NCBI GenBank assembly: GCA_002296055.1
Contig: DBHE01000160.1
Coordinates: forward strand, 8,780-29,052
DNA: 20,273 nt
Source: Pseudomonadaceae bacterium UBA836
GTDB lineage: Bacteria; Pseudomonadota; Gammaproteobacteria; Pseudomonadales; Pseudomonadaceae
Direction of reading: 5' to 3'
A program made the position numbers and the translations under genes. Positions 14,115 to 20,273 of the stretch are shown here, one piece after another; position 1 is the stretch's first letter, and every line of letters begins with the position of its first letter. The notes below the pieces were generated by a model. The model was not told the DNA's origin. It searched no databases and saw only the letters and a list, made by a program, of their open reading frames with translations.

Positions 14115-15251
14115 TTAATGTCCGATGGCTTCCAGCAGGGTGGCCACGCCCTGACCGCCGGCGATGCACTGGGTCGCGACCGCGTAGCGACCACCGGTGC
14201 GCTTGAGCAGCGCGGCGGCCTTACCGGTAATGCGCGCGCCGGTAGCGCCCAGCGGGTGCCCCAAAGCCAGTGCGCCGCCGTCCAGGTTGACCCGCTCCAG
14301 CGGCATGTCCAGTTCACGCAGACAAGCCAGCGACTGGCTGGAGAATGCCTCGTTGATTTCCATCAGGTCGACATCATTGATTGTCAGACCGCTGCGGGCA
14401 AGTACTTTACGCGTTGCTTCCACCGGCCCCATGCCCATGATCTCCGGTGCGCAGCCGCCCACGGCAGTGGCCTTGATACGCGCCAGCATCGGCAGATTGT
14501 GGCGCCGGGCAAAGTCTTCGGTGCACACCAGCACCGCCGCGCTGCCGTCGGTCAACGGCGACGAGGTGCCCGCCGTCACTACACCGCCAAACGCCGGTTT
14601 CAGGCCCGCCAGCGCCTCCATATTGGTGCCGGGGCGAATGCAGCCGTCTTCGCTGACCAGGCCATCGGGCGTGGTGATCGGCACAATCTCATCTGCCAGC
14701 AAGCCCGCCGCCCGAGCCTCGGCAGCCTTGGCGTGCGATAGCACCGCCAGCGCATCCTGATCCTCGCGGCTGACGCCATAGCGACGCGCCACTTCTTCTG
14801 CAGTGTGCCCCATGGCCATGTACACCTCGGGAAACTCCTGCAGCAGCGTCGGGTTGGGTGAGGGGGTAAAGCCGCCCATCGGCACGCGAGTCATCGACTC
14901 AACCCCGGCGGCGATATAAGCCTCACCGGCGCCCAGCAGCAGTTGGCCGGCGGCGAAGTGAATGGCCGTCATCGAAGAGCCGCAAAAGCGGTTCACGGTC
15001 ACGCCACCCAAGGTTTCCGGAAAACCGGCACGAAAACTGGCGATACGGGCGACGTTAGTGCCTTGCTCACCCTCCGGGTAGGCACAGCCCATGATTACGT
15101 CTTCCAGCAGGGCGGGGTTGAGGTCAAGGCGCTCAACCAGCCCGCGCAATACCTGGGCAGCGAGGTCATCCGGGCGCAGATTGATCAGCCCGCCCTTGCG
15201 GGCGAACTGGAAAGGGGACCGCAGATAACCGGCGATTACGATGGAGGTCAT
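14115..15251 (-). CDS. Thiolase (acetyl-CoA acyltransferase)
   Basis: 378-residue thiolase condensing or cleaving acyl-CoA with free CoA in the cytoplasm. All catalytic signatures are present: nucleophile Cys90 in NRFCGSSMTAIHFAAGQ, the NEAF motif at 300-303, His332 in GGALALGHPLGATGAR, and Cys362 in CIAGGQG. The IMGCAYPEGEQGTNVARIA segment is typical of FadA/FadI-like degradative thiolases, so beta-ketothiolysis is more likely than biosynthesis; chain length is unknown. Two in-frame ATGs lie six bases apart. The second (15251) has AGGAG seven bases upstream, whereas the first (15257) is too close to it. No partner hydratase/dehydrogenase (fadB-type) gene is adjacent; instead it heads an RND efflux gene set. 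Its promoter overlaps the 22-bp operator. Confidence 0.95.
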   Translation of the reverse strand: MTSIVIAGYLRSPFQFARKGGLINLRPDDLAAQVLRGLVERLDLNPALLEDVIMGCAYPEGEQGTNVARIASFRAGFPETLGGVTVNRFCGSSMTAIHFAAGQLLLGAGEAYIAAGVESMTRVPMGGFTPSPNPTLLQEFPEVYMAMGHTAEEVARRYGVSREDQDALAVLSHAKAAEARAAGLLADEIVPITTPDGLVSEDGCIRPGTNMEALAGLKPAFGGVVTAGTSSPLTDGSAAVLVCTEDFARRHNLPMLARIKATAVGGCAPEIMGMGPVEATRKVLARSGLTINDVDLMEINEAFSSQSLACLRELDMPLERVNLDGGALALGHPLGATGARITGKAAALLKRTGGRYAVATQCIAGGQGVATLLEAIGH

Positions 15252-15283
15252 GGTCATGCTCCTGTTGGTGAACGCATTCAGGT

Positions 15284-15305
15284 TTGAATGATGACCATAA
15301 TTCAA
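15284..15305 (-). promoter_or_regulatory. TetR-type 22-bp operator at the thiolase promoter
   Basis: On the - strand: arms TTGAATTA and ATCATTCAA with centre TGGTC. It is identical in both arms to the SDR-promoter operator (8415-8436) and differs only in the centre (TGGTC versus CGACC), 19 of 22 overall. The dyad is 18 of 22 symmetric. It overlaps the -10 element of the thiolase promoter. Confidence 0.62.
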
Positions 15306-15326
15306 TTTATGCGCTTTAAATGTCAA
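15297..15326 (-). promoter_or_regulatory. Sigma-70 promoter of the thiolase-RND operon
   Basis: A perfect -35 TTGACA (+ strand positions 15321-15326) is followed after 18 bases by AATTAT (15297-15302), a 4-of-6 match to the -10 consensus. The -35 lies within an inverted repeat CTTTAAAT (15314-15321) and ATTTAAAG (15332-15339). The -10 is covered by the 22-bp operator, consistent with repression. Confidence 0.6.
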
Positions 15327-15401
15327 GTATAATTTAAAGGCGTTATGCGAGGGATACACGGAGTAATTCCACACGCCTCAGCAAGTCATCAGGCGTGCAG
15401 A

Positions 15402-15458
15402 GGCTAGGCGCGGTATGCAGCCAACAGTGTTTCTATTGGCAAGCGGCGCAACCTAGCC
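15402..15458. other. Nested inverted repeat between TetR and thiolase genes
   Basis: GGCTAGG (15402-15408) pairs with CCTAGCC (15452-15458), and inside it GCCAA (15420-15424) pairs with TTGGC (15436-15440), with 11-base internal loops on each side. A second dyad CACGCCT/AGGCGTG (15372-15378, 15391-15397) lies beside it. It may be a transcript end for the TetR gene at 15477; there is no T run. Confidence 0.28.
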
Positions 15459-15476
15459 AGAGGCATGCGGACTGAA

Positions 15477-16085
15477 TCAGTGCTTCCCTTGCAGATAAGG
15501 GTCCAGCAGGGCGGCCATGTCGTCAGCCAGGGCGCTCAGATGCGCCGGCGAGGTATCGCGCTGGGCAAAGCTGCGCAGACCGATGATCTGCCCCTGCAGC
15601 AGCCGCGCTAATCGGGCGGGGTCTGTTTCCGGGCGCAGTTCACCCGCCTCCCGCGCTTGGGCCAGGCATTGGGTCAGGCGTTGCTCCATCTGGTCCAGCA
15701 CGCGGTTGACCTGCTCGCTCAGCGCCGGCTCCTCGGCGTTTACCTCCAGCAGCGTCTTGATCAGCATGCAGGCCCGCGGCGGCGTGCCAGGGCGCACCAG
15801 GCAGGGGCCGGCCAGGCTGCGCAGGTAATGCCGCAGCCCCTCCACCATGCCCTCGCGCTGGCTCAGGCACAGCGCCAGCTCCTCGGCCATTTGTACTGCG
15901 TAGCGATCCAGCACCTCGCTGAACAACCCGCGCTTGCTGCCGAAGGTGGCGTAGAGGCTGCCTGGGCGCATGTCCAGCGCCTGCTCGATGTGCTTCATCG
16001 AGGTGGCGTGATAGCCGCGCTCCCAGAACAGCTCAACAGCTTGATCAAGGGCGACCTGACGATCGTGACGGGCGGGACGGGGCAT
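15477..16085 (-). CDS. TetR/AcrR family repressor, divergent from AhpD-like gene
   Basis: 202-residue repressor. The helix-turn-helix is at about residues 8-56 (ALDQAVELFWERGYHATSMK, then IEQALDMRPGSLYATFGSKR). The ligand domain has CMLIKTLLEV and RLARLLQGQIIGLRSFAQRD, as in the group of TetR proteins related to NemR/AcuR-type electrophile or xenobiotic sensors; this placement is by eye. The single Cys in PRACMLIKTLL could be a redox or electrophile sensor (speculative). AGGA lies eight bases before the ATG. The 122-bp divergent region toward the AhpD-like gene contains three copies of a 16-bp dyad, so the protein most likely represses both itself and that gene. Confidence 0.93.
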   Translation of the reverse strand: MPRPARHDRQVALDQAVELFWERGYHATSMKHIEQALDMRPGSLYATFGSKRGLFSEVLDRYAVQMAEELALCLSQREGMVEGLRHYLRSLAGPCLVRPGTPPRACMLIKTLLEVNAEEPALSEQVNRVLDQMEQRLTQCLAQAREAGELRPETDPARLARLLQGQIIGLRSFAQRDTSPAHLSALADDMAALLDPYLQGKH

Positions 16086-16106
16086 AGCGTGGTCCTGACG
16101 GAGTGA

Positions 16107-16182
16107 TTGAGCAGGCGTTCAATAATGACTTGAATGATCGCTCAAAAACAGTCAGGATGGCAATTGTTGAATGACTACTCAA
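16107..16182. promoter_or_regulatory. Three 16-bp TetR-type operators in divergent region
   Basis: Copies lie at 16107-16122 (TTGAGCAGGCGTTCAA), 16130-16145 (reverse complement TTGAGCGATCATTCAA) and 16167-16182 (reverse complement TTGAGTAGTCATTCAA). All fit TTGAGYRRKCRTTCAA. The centres are 23 and 37 bp apart. The first faces opposite to the other two. They fill the gap between the TetR ATG and the AhpD-like ATG and would cover promoters for both. Confidence 0.65.
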
Positions 16183-16207
16183 AAACGTTGCGACCCCAGG
16201 AGGTTCC

Positions 16208-16768
16208 ATGTCCCGTTTTACCCTGCACGATAAGAACAGCGCCCCCGAGGCGGCCCTGCCGCTGATCGAGAAGTCAGAGAAGGGCTTTGGCCGCCTGCCC
16301 GGCCTGCACGCTGTGATGGCCGAGGCTCCAGCCCTGCTTGATGGCTATCAGGTACTGCACGGCCTGTTTCAGCAAACCAGCTTCAACGCCGATGAGCTGA
16401 CCGTGGTCTGGCAGACCATCAACGTCGAACACGAATGCCACTACTGCGTACCGGCCCACACCGGCATCGCCAAGATGATGAAAGTATCGGACGAGATCAT
16501 CGACGCGCTGCGCAACGAAACCCCGTTGCCTGACAGCAAGCTAGAAGCACTGCGTACCTTCACCCTGGCTATGGTGCGCGAGCGCGGTAACGTCAGCGAG
16601 GCCGACCTGGACGCCTTCTTCGCCGCCGGCTACGGCCAGCGCCAGGTACTGGAAGTGATTCTGGGGCTGGCCCAGAAAGTGATGAGCAACTACACCAACC
16701 ACGTTGCCCAAACCCCGGTAGACAGCGTGTTCGAGCAGTATCGCTGGGAGCGCGCCAACTCTCGATGA
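16208..16768 (+). CDS. AhpD-like carboxymuconolactone decarboxylase family protein with CxxC
   Basis: 186-residue helical protein of the AhpD branch of the CMD superfamily. The motif NVEHECHYCVPAHT carries Glu74, Cys77, Cys80 and His84, the Glu/CxxC/His set used by alkylhydroperoxidase AhpD for thiol-based peroxide reduction. A second helical region (LEALRTFTLAMVRERGNVSE, then AAGYGQRQVLEVILGLAQKV) and the C-terminal SNYTNHVAQTPVD are also typical. Thus a peroxide- or electrophile-detoxifying thiol enzyme is likely; the physiological reductant is not encoded nearby. AGGAGG precedes the ATG. Divergent from and probably repressed by the TetR at 15477-16085 through the three shared dyads, which would allow induction by the compound being detoxified. 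Confidence 0.9.
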   Translation: MSRFTLHDKNSAPEAALPLIEKSEKGFGRLPGLHAVMAEAPALLDGYQVLHGLFQQTSFNADELTVVWQTINVEHECHYCVPAHTGIAKMMKVSDEIIDALRNETPLPDSKLEALRTFTLAMVRERGNVSEADLDAFFAAGYGQRQVLEVILGLAQKVMSNYTNHVAQTPVDSVFEQYRWERANSR

Positions 16769-17089
16769 GAGTGCCCAGACTCCCGGACGCAGAGCGTGGG
16801 AGCGATCAGGTGGCGGTAGAGTGTGCACGAAATTCAGTCCCGTTTACGCGGGCGAGTAGCGCAGATTTATCGGGAAAAAGAGTCGCAGCATGTCTGAGGA
16901 GCGCAGCGACGAGTTCTGCGACTCGCCTCGCCGGCCACCCCGATAAATCGAGCAACGCAGCGAACCCGAAGGGCCGCGTAGTCGGGTGCCCCGGGGGATC
17001 GCTAAGGGGGGCTGGGCAAGCAGCCCCCCTTGGCTCGCCGGAAAAGGCGAAAAGCGAACCAGCCAGCAGCGCGCATAAACCAGAGAAAC
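16769..17089. repeat. Non-coding 321-bp region of nested inverted repeats
   Basis: I see no credible gene in this stretch. It contains: (1) CTCCC and GGGAG ends around ACGC/GCGT at 16780-16802, like the short GC-rich intergenic repeats of pseudomonads; (2) an outer inverted repeat GATTTATCGGG (16864-16874) and CCCGATAAATC (16939-16949); (3) nested inside it GAGTCGCAG (16880-16888) and CTGCGACTC (16916-16924); (4) a strong hairpin at 17004-17031. Composition is very GC-rich and unlike the neighbouring coding sequence. It may be a non-autonomous or decayed multi-copy element; transposase and target duplications were not seen. Confidence 0.5.
17004..17031. terminator. Strong GC hairpin downstream of the two-component operon
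   Basis: AAGGGGGGCTG (17004-17014) pairs perfectly with CAGCCCCCCTT (17021-17031) around a six-base loop. It lies about 60 bp beyond the histidine kinase stop on the - strand and could end that transcript, but only two U would follow the stem, so it could equally be part of the surrounding repeat. Confidence 0.4.
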
Positions 17090-18484
17090 CTACTCAACCA
17101 AAAAACTAACCCGCACCAACAACCCACCCTCAGCGCCCTCGTGCAGACTGATATCCGCCCGGTGCGCACGACAGATTTCCCCCACGATGGACAACCCCAA
17201 CCCCGTGCCTTCCGGGCTGTGCCGATAGAAGCGCTCGAACACCCGCTCACGCTCATCCGGTGGGATGCCAGGGCCCGTGTCTTCCACTTCCAGCAGCCCC
17301 GGCGCGCGCAGGCGCAGAATGACGGTGCCACCGTTGGGTGTGTGCTGCAGGGCGTTGTCGATCAGGTTGCCGATCAGCTCTTGCAGCAGGGTCGGCTCGC
17401 CCCAGACATCCAGCGCCTGCTCAACCTCCAGCGCCAGCTCGATATTGCGCGCATGGGCCAGCGGCACCATGGCCAGCGCCAGCTCCTGCACCAGCGGCGC
17501 CAGCGCCACCCGCTCGGCGCCACCCTCGGCCACGGCCCGCGCGCCGCGCTCAATACGCGCCATCGACAGCAGCCGGTTGGCCAGTACGATGGTGCGGTCG
17601 GTGCTGGCCTCGGCTTCGCGCAAGGCCTGCTGCCAATCTTCCGGCCGGTCGGAGCGTAGCCCCAGCTCGATGCGCGCCTTGAGCGCAGCCAGTGGCGTGC
17701 GCAATTCATGTGAGGCTTCGGCGATAAAATCGCGCTGACGGGCAAAGCTCTCCCGCAGGCGGCCGGTAAAGTGGTTGATCGCCTCTACCAGCGGCCGTAC
17801 CTCTCGCTGCAAGCGTGCGGTCTCGATGGGCCGCAGATCATCGCTGCGGCGTTCGGCAACCTGATTACGCAAGCGCTGCAGCGGGCTCAGCGCTGCCGTC
17901 ACTGCAGCCCAGGCCAGCAGCAGTGCGCTGACAGCCAACACTCCGAGATTGATCAGCGACTGGCGCAACAAGTTCGCCGCCATGCGATCACGCGCGCCGC
18001 GGGTTTCGGCTACCCGAATCTCGGCCATGCCACTCGCGCTGGTGGTGCTGACCGGCTGCAACAGGCTGACTACGCGCACGTCGGACTGGCGGTACTCGGC
18101 GTCGTAAAACCGCGCCAGCGCCGGGTAGTCCTCGGTCATGGCGATGTCGGCAGCCGGTGCGGGCAGGTCTTCGTAGCCGGAGATGGCCTGGCCATCGAAG
18201 TTGATGACCTGATAGTAGAGGCGACCGGTGATGTCGTAGGCAAAGTTGTCCAGCGCCACGTAGGGCACCTCGACTGCCAGTTCGCCAGCGTCGTTGTACA
18301 GCCGCTCGGCAATGGCCCGCGCCGAAGACAGCAGCGAGCGGTCGTAGGCGGTATCGGCAGCGTGCCGGGCATTCCAGTAGGCGGCGGTGCTGCCCAGCAG
18401 CAGCAACAGCGACATCACCAGCGCCAGGCGCCGCAGCAGCCGTCCGCGCAGGCTGCCAGCAAGTGCCGCACCAGCCTCGCTCAA
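17090..18484 (-). CDS. Sensor histidine kinase (TctE-like)
   Basis: 464-residue inner-membrane kinase. TM1 at about 16-37, periplasmic sensor region at about 38-168, TM2 at about 176-199, and a HAMP-like linker to about 243. The dimerisation/phosphoacceptor domain has His259 in FIAEASHELRTPLAALKARI. The ATPase domain has NLIDNALQHT (373-382), DTGPGI (402-407) and GTGLGL (426-431). The start is a TTG at 18484 that overlaps the response-regulator stop by four bases (TTGA); GGAGG seven bases upstream supports this unusual start and indicates translational coupling. Together with the regulator and the divergent OprD porin it resembles the tctD-tctE-opdH locus that controls tricarboxylate uptake in P. 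aeruginosa. The signal is inferred only from that layout. Confidence 0.93.
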   Translation of the reverse strand: MSEAGAALAGSLRGRLLRRLALVMSLLLLLGSTAAYWNARHAADTAYDRSLLSSARAIAERLYNDAGELAVEVPYVALDNFAYDITGRLYYQVINFDGQAISGYEDLPAPAADIAMTEDYPALARFYDAEYRQSDVRVVSLLQPVSTTSASGMAEIRVAETRGARDRMAANLLRQSLINLGVLAVSALLLAWAAVTAALSPLQRLRNQVAERRSDDLRPIETARLQREVRPLVEAINHFTGRLRESFARQRDFIAEASHELRTPLAALKARIELGLRSDRPEDWQQALREAEASTDRTIVLANRLLSMARIERGARAVAEGGAERVALAPLVQELALAMVPLAHARNIELALEVEQALDVWGEPTLLQELIGNLIDNALQHTPNGGTVILRLRAPGLLEVEDTGPGIPPDERERVFERFYRHSPEGTGLGLSIVGEICRAHRADISLHEGAEGGLLVRVSFLVE

Positions 18485-19149
18485 GCCTCGGCCTCCAGCA
18501 GGTAGCCCAGCCCGCGGAAGGTAACGATCCGCACGCCACTGCCATCGAGCTTGCGGCGCAGGCGCGAGATGTAGATTTCAATCGCCTCAGGACTGGCGTC
18601 CTGATCCAGGCCAAACACCTTGCCGGCCAACTGCTCCTTGCTCATCAGCCGGCCCGGGCGGGCAATCAGGTTTTCCAGCACCGCATGCTCGCGCGAGGGC
18701 AGGGTCAGTACCTCGCCGCGCAGGCTGAAACGGCGATCATTAAGGTCGTAGATCAGCGCGCCGCAATGCTGCTGCCGCTCGCCGCCCATCAGGCTACGCC
18801 GCAGCAGCGCGTTGACCCGCGCCTCCAGCTCGCTCAGCTCGAAGGGTTTGGCCAGGTAATCGTCGGCGCCCAGATTCAGCCCGCGTACCCGGTCAGCCAC
18901 TTCGCCACGGGCGGTCAGCATCAGCACCGCCAGTGTCTGTCCGCGTTCACGCAGGTTTTTCAGCACCTCAAAGCCGTCTTGCCGGGGCAACCCGACATCG
19001 AGAATGGCCAGCGCGTAATCCTCGCTGCGCAGGGCCAGGTCAGCGGCCACCCCATCGTGCAGGGTGTCTACGGTCCAGCCCCCGTTCTTGAGCACGCGGG
19101 TCAGGCTCTCGGCCAGTTCGGGGTCGTCTTCTACCAGCAGAATGCGCAC
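18481..19149 (-). CDS. OmpR-family response regulator (TctD-like)
   Basis: 222-residue DNA-binding response regulator. Receiver domain at about 1-118 with the acidic pair Asp8-Asp9, phosphorylated Asp51 (LAILDVGLPRQDGFEVL), Thr79 and Lys101 (GADDYLAKPFELSELEARV). Winged-helix domain at about 125-219 with the recognition region SPEAIEIYISRLRRKLDGSG, then IVTFRGLGYLL. The segment DGVAADLALRSEDYALAILD is very close to what I recall of TctD. It starts with GTG at 19149 behind a weak purine-rich GAGAGAG site. It is cotranscribed with the kinase. The likely target is the divergent OprD-family porin gene, whose leader has an 11-bp-spaced direct repeat suited to OmpR-type dimers. Confidence 0.94.
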   Translation of the reverse strand: MRILLVEDDPELAESLTRVLKNGGWTVDTLHDGVAADLALRSEDYALAILDVGLPRQDGFEVLKNLRERGQTLAVLMLTARGEVADRVRGLNLGADDYLAKPFELSELEARVNALLRRSLMGGERQQHCGALIYDLNDRRFSLRGEVLTLPSREHAVLENLIARPGRLMSKEQLAGKVFGLDQDASPEAIEIYISRLRRKLDGSGVRIVTFRGLGYLLEAEA

Positions 19150-19238
19150 TGCTGCTCTCTCTCACAGGGGTCGGTTGGCCGGAGTTTACACCGCCTGTCG
19201 GTGGACGACAGCGCGGATTACGCGGCCTGCAGGATGAC

Positions 19239-19254
19239 AGGTTGGTGAAAGGTT
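19239..19254 (+). promoter_or_regulatory. Direct repeat, candidate OmpR/TctD-type binding site
   Basis: AGGTT at 19239-19243 is repeated at 19250-19254, 11 bp apart, the spacing used by OmpR-family dimers bound head to tail. It lies about 75-90 bp upstream of the porin ATG. A short dyad ACGGT/ACCGT (19274-19278, 19284-19288) lies further down. Confidence 0.33.
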
Positions 19255-19329
19255 AGCTCATTAGCATCGCCCAACGGTCACCCACCGTAGGCGTAAAACG
19301 CAAACAAAAACAACACCGGAGTACACCTG

Positions 19330-20273
19330 ATGCACACCGTATTCATCCCACGGCGCAGCCTGTCTGCCGCCCTGCTGGCCACCTCCGGCCTGCTGCTCAC
19401 CCCGTTGGCCCAGGCAAGCGGCTTCACCGAAGACAGCAGCGCCAAGCTGAGCACCAGCAACATCTACTTCAACCGCGACTTCCGCGAAGGCACCGGCCAA
19501 TCCAAACGCGAAGAATGGGCCCAGGGTTTCATTCTTGATCTCAAGTCCGGTTACACCGATGGCGCTGTCGGCTTTGGCCTCGACGCCAAGGCGATGCTCG
19601 GCATCAAGCTCGACTCCAGCCCGGACCGCACCGGTACCGGCCTGCTGCCGACCCACGACGATGGCCGCGCCGCCGATGAATACAGCAAGCTTGGCCTGAC
19701 CGCCAAGATGCGCTACTCCGAGTCAGAGTTGTTTCTGGGTACGCTGATGCCCAAGCTGCCGATTCTGCAGCCCAACACCAGCCGCATCCTGCCCCAGACG
19801 TTCCAGGGCGGCATGCTCAACATCAACGAATTCGACAACCTCAGCATCGACCTCGGCCGTCTGGACAAGACCACCGAGCGCGACTCCACCGATGCAGAGG
19901 ACCTGGCCCTGAACAACAAAAACCGCCGCTTTGGTGGTTCGTTCTCGGCTGACCATCTTGATTGGGCCGGTCTGAATTACCAGTTCAGCTCCGGCCTGGC
20001 GGCTAGCTACTATCTGGCACAACTGGATGACGTCTACCGCCAACACTTCTTCGGTCTCAACCACAGCGCCACTCTGGGCGCCGGTGAGCTGAGCACCGAG
20101 CTGCGGGTCGCCGTATCCGACGAGCAGGGCGCAGCCCAGGCTGGTCGGATCGACAACCAGGCCTGGCAGGGCCGCATCGGCTACGCGCTGAACGGTCACG
20201 AAGTGAGCGCAGCCGCGCAAAAAATGCGCGGCGACAGCGCCTTCCCCTATATCGACGGCAGCAACCCCTACCT
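19330..20273 (+). CDS. OprD-family outer-membrane porin, N-terminal part (cut by window end)
   Basis: Substrate-specific outer-membrane porin; the first 314 residues are visible of the roughly 420 usual for the family. A Sec signal peptide (MHTVFIPRRSLSAALLATSG onward, ending LAQA) is followed by GFTEDSSAKLSTSNIYFNRDF, the conserved OprD opening. Next come GFILDLKSGYTDGAVGFGLDAKAMLGIKLD and LFLGTLMPKLPILQPNTSRILPQTFQGGML, where the P-x-L-P-x-L-Q-x-N-x-S-R loop is diagnostic. Later strands include DHLDWAGLNYQFSSGLAASYYLAQLDDVYRQHFFGLNHS. The ATG at 19330 has GGAG nine bases upstream. Divergent from the TctD/TctE-like pair, so a tricarboxylate channel such as OpdH is the leading idea; other OprD paralogues are possible. 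Confidence 0.93.
   Translation, partial: MHTVFIPRRSLSAALLATSGLLLTPLAQASGFTEDSSAKLSTSNIYFNRDFREGTGQSKREEWAQGFILDLKSGYTDGAVGFGLDAKAMLGIKLDSSPDRTGTGLLPTHDDGRAADEYSKLGLTAKMRYSESELFLGTLMPKLPILQPNTSRILPQTFQGGMLNINEFDNLSIDLGRLDKTTERDSTDAEDLALNNKNRRFGGSFSADHLDWAGLNYQFSSGLAASYYLAQLDDVYRQHFFGLNHSATLGAGELSTELRVAVSDEQGAAQAGRIDNQAWQGRIGYALNGHEVSAAAQKMRGDSAFPYIDGSNPY

Noticed and set aside
16765..17109. Open frame of 114 codons after the AhpD-like gene
   Set aside because: It covers the inverted-repeat block, has Arg/Ser/Ala/Pro-rich composition with no family resemblance, overlaps the end of the kinase gene and lacks a ribosome-binding site.
1..20273. CRISPR arrays, tRNA or rRNA genes, insertion sequences, phage or toxin-antitoxin genes
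   Set aside because: I looked for regularly spaced repeats, cloverleaf-like arms, transposase or integrase motifs and small paired genes and found none. The new-system candidates here are regulatory and metabolic, not defence islands.

Overview
The window is high-GC, densely packed bacterial DNA with short intergenic gaps and Pseudomonas-type gene content: an OprD-family porin, a BdlA-like soluble chemoreceptor, a PA2169-type four-helix protein, a DUF3820 protein and a sigma-54 promoter. I infer a gammaproteobacterium of the Pseudomonadaceae, possibly a Pseudomonas or Halopseudomonas relative. No rRNA, tRNA, CRISPR array, insertion sequence or phage gene was seen. Nineteen protein genes are supported, two of them cut by the window edges.

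Left part (1-6220). The 3' part of a long acyl-CoA dehydrogenase gene ends at a strong bidirectional terminator shared with a converging DUF4136 lipoprotein gene. Then comes an envelope-stress-like group on the + strand (triple-BON periplasmic protein, PA2169/DUF2383 protein, DUF1328 membrane peptide). It is preceded by a well-formed sigma-54 -24/-12 promoter with two upstream palindromes, and each gene is followed by a GC-rich hairpin. Next are a PaaI-type thioesterase and a TetR regulator, with an LmrA/YxaF-like palindrome between them, then a carboxymuconolactone-decarboxylase-like protein, a membrane-anchored glutaredoxin-like protein and a DUF3820 protein.

Middle part (6403-15476). A soluble double-PAS chemoreceptor and WrbA quinone reductase lead into what looks like one regulatory unit. 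A thiolase, an RND membrane-fusion lipoprotein, an RND permease and a TetR repressor lie head to tail on the - strand (15251 to 9286) and can form one operon. An SDR gene on the + strand converges on the TetR gene. The thiolase promoter and the SDR promoter carry the same 22-bp imperfect dyad (19 of 22 identical), so the TetR encoded at the end of the operon probably controls both outer promoters. No outer-membrane channel gene is linked.

Right part (15477-20273). A TetR gene and a divergent AhpD-like CxxC protein share an intergenic region with three copies of a 16-bp operator-like dyad. A 321-bp non-coding stretch holds nested inverted repeats and a strong GC hairpin, resembling a decayed or non-autonomous repeat. 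The window ends with a TctE/TctD-like two-component pair, translationally coupled through a TTG start and divergent from an OprD-family porin truncated by the window edge. This arrangement is like the tricarboxylate-uptake control locus of pseudomonads.
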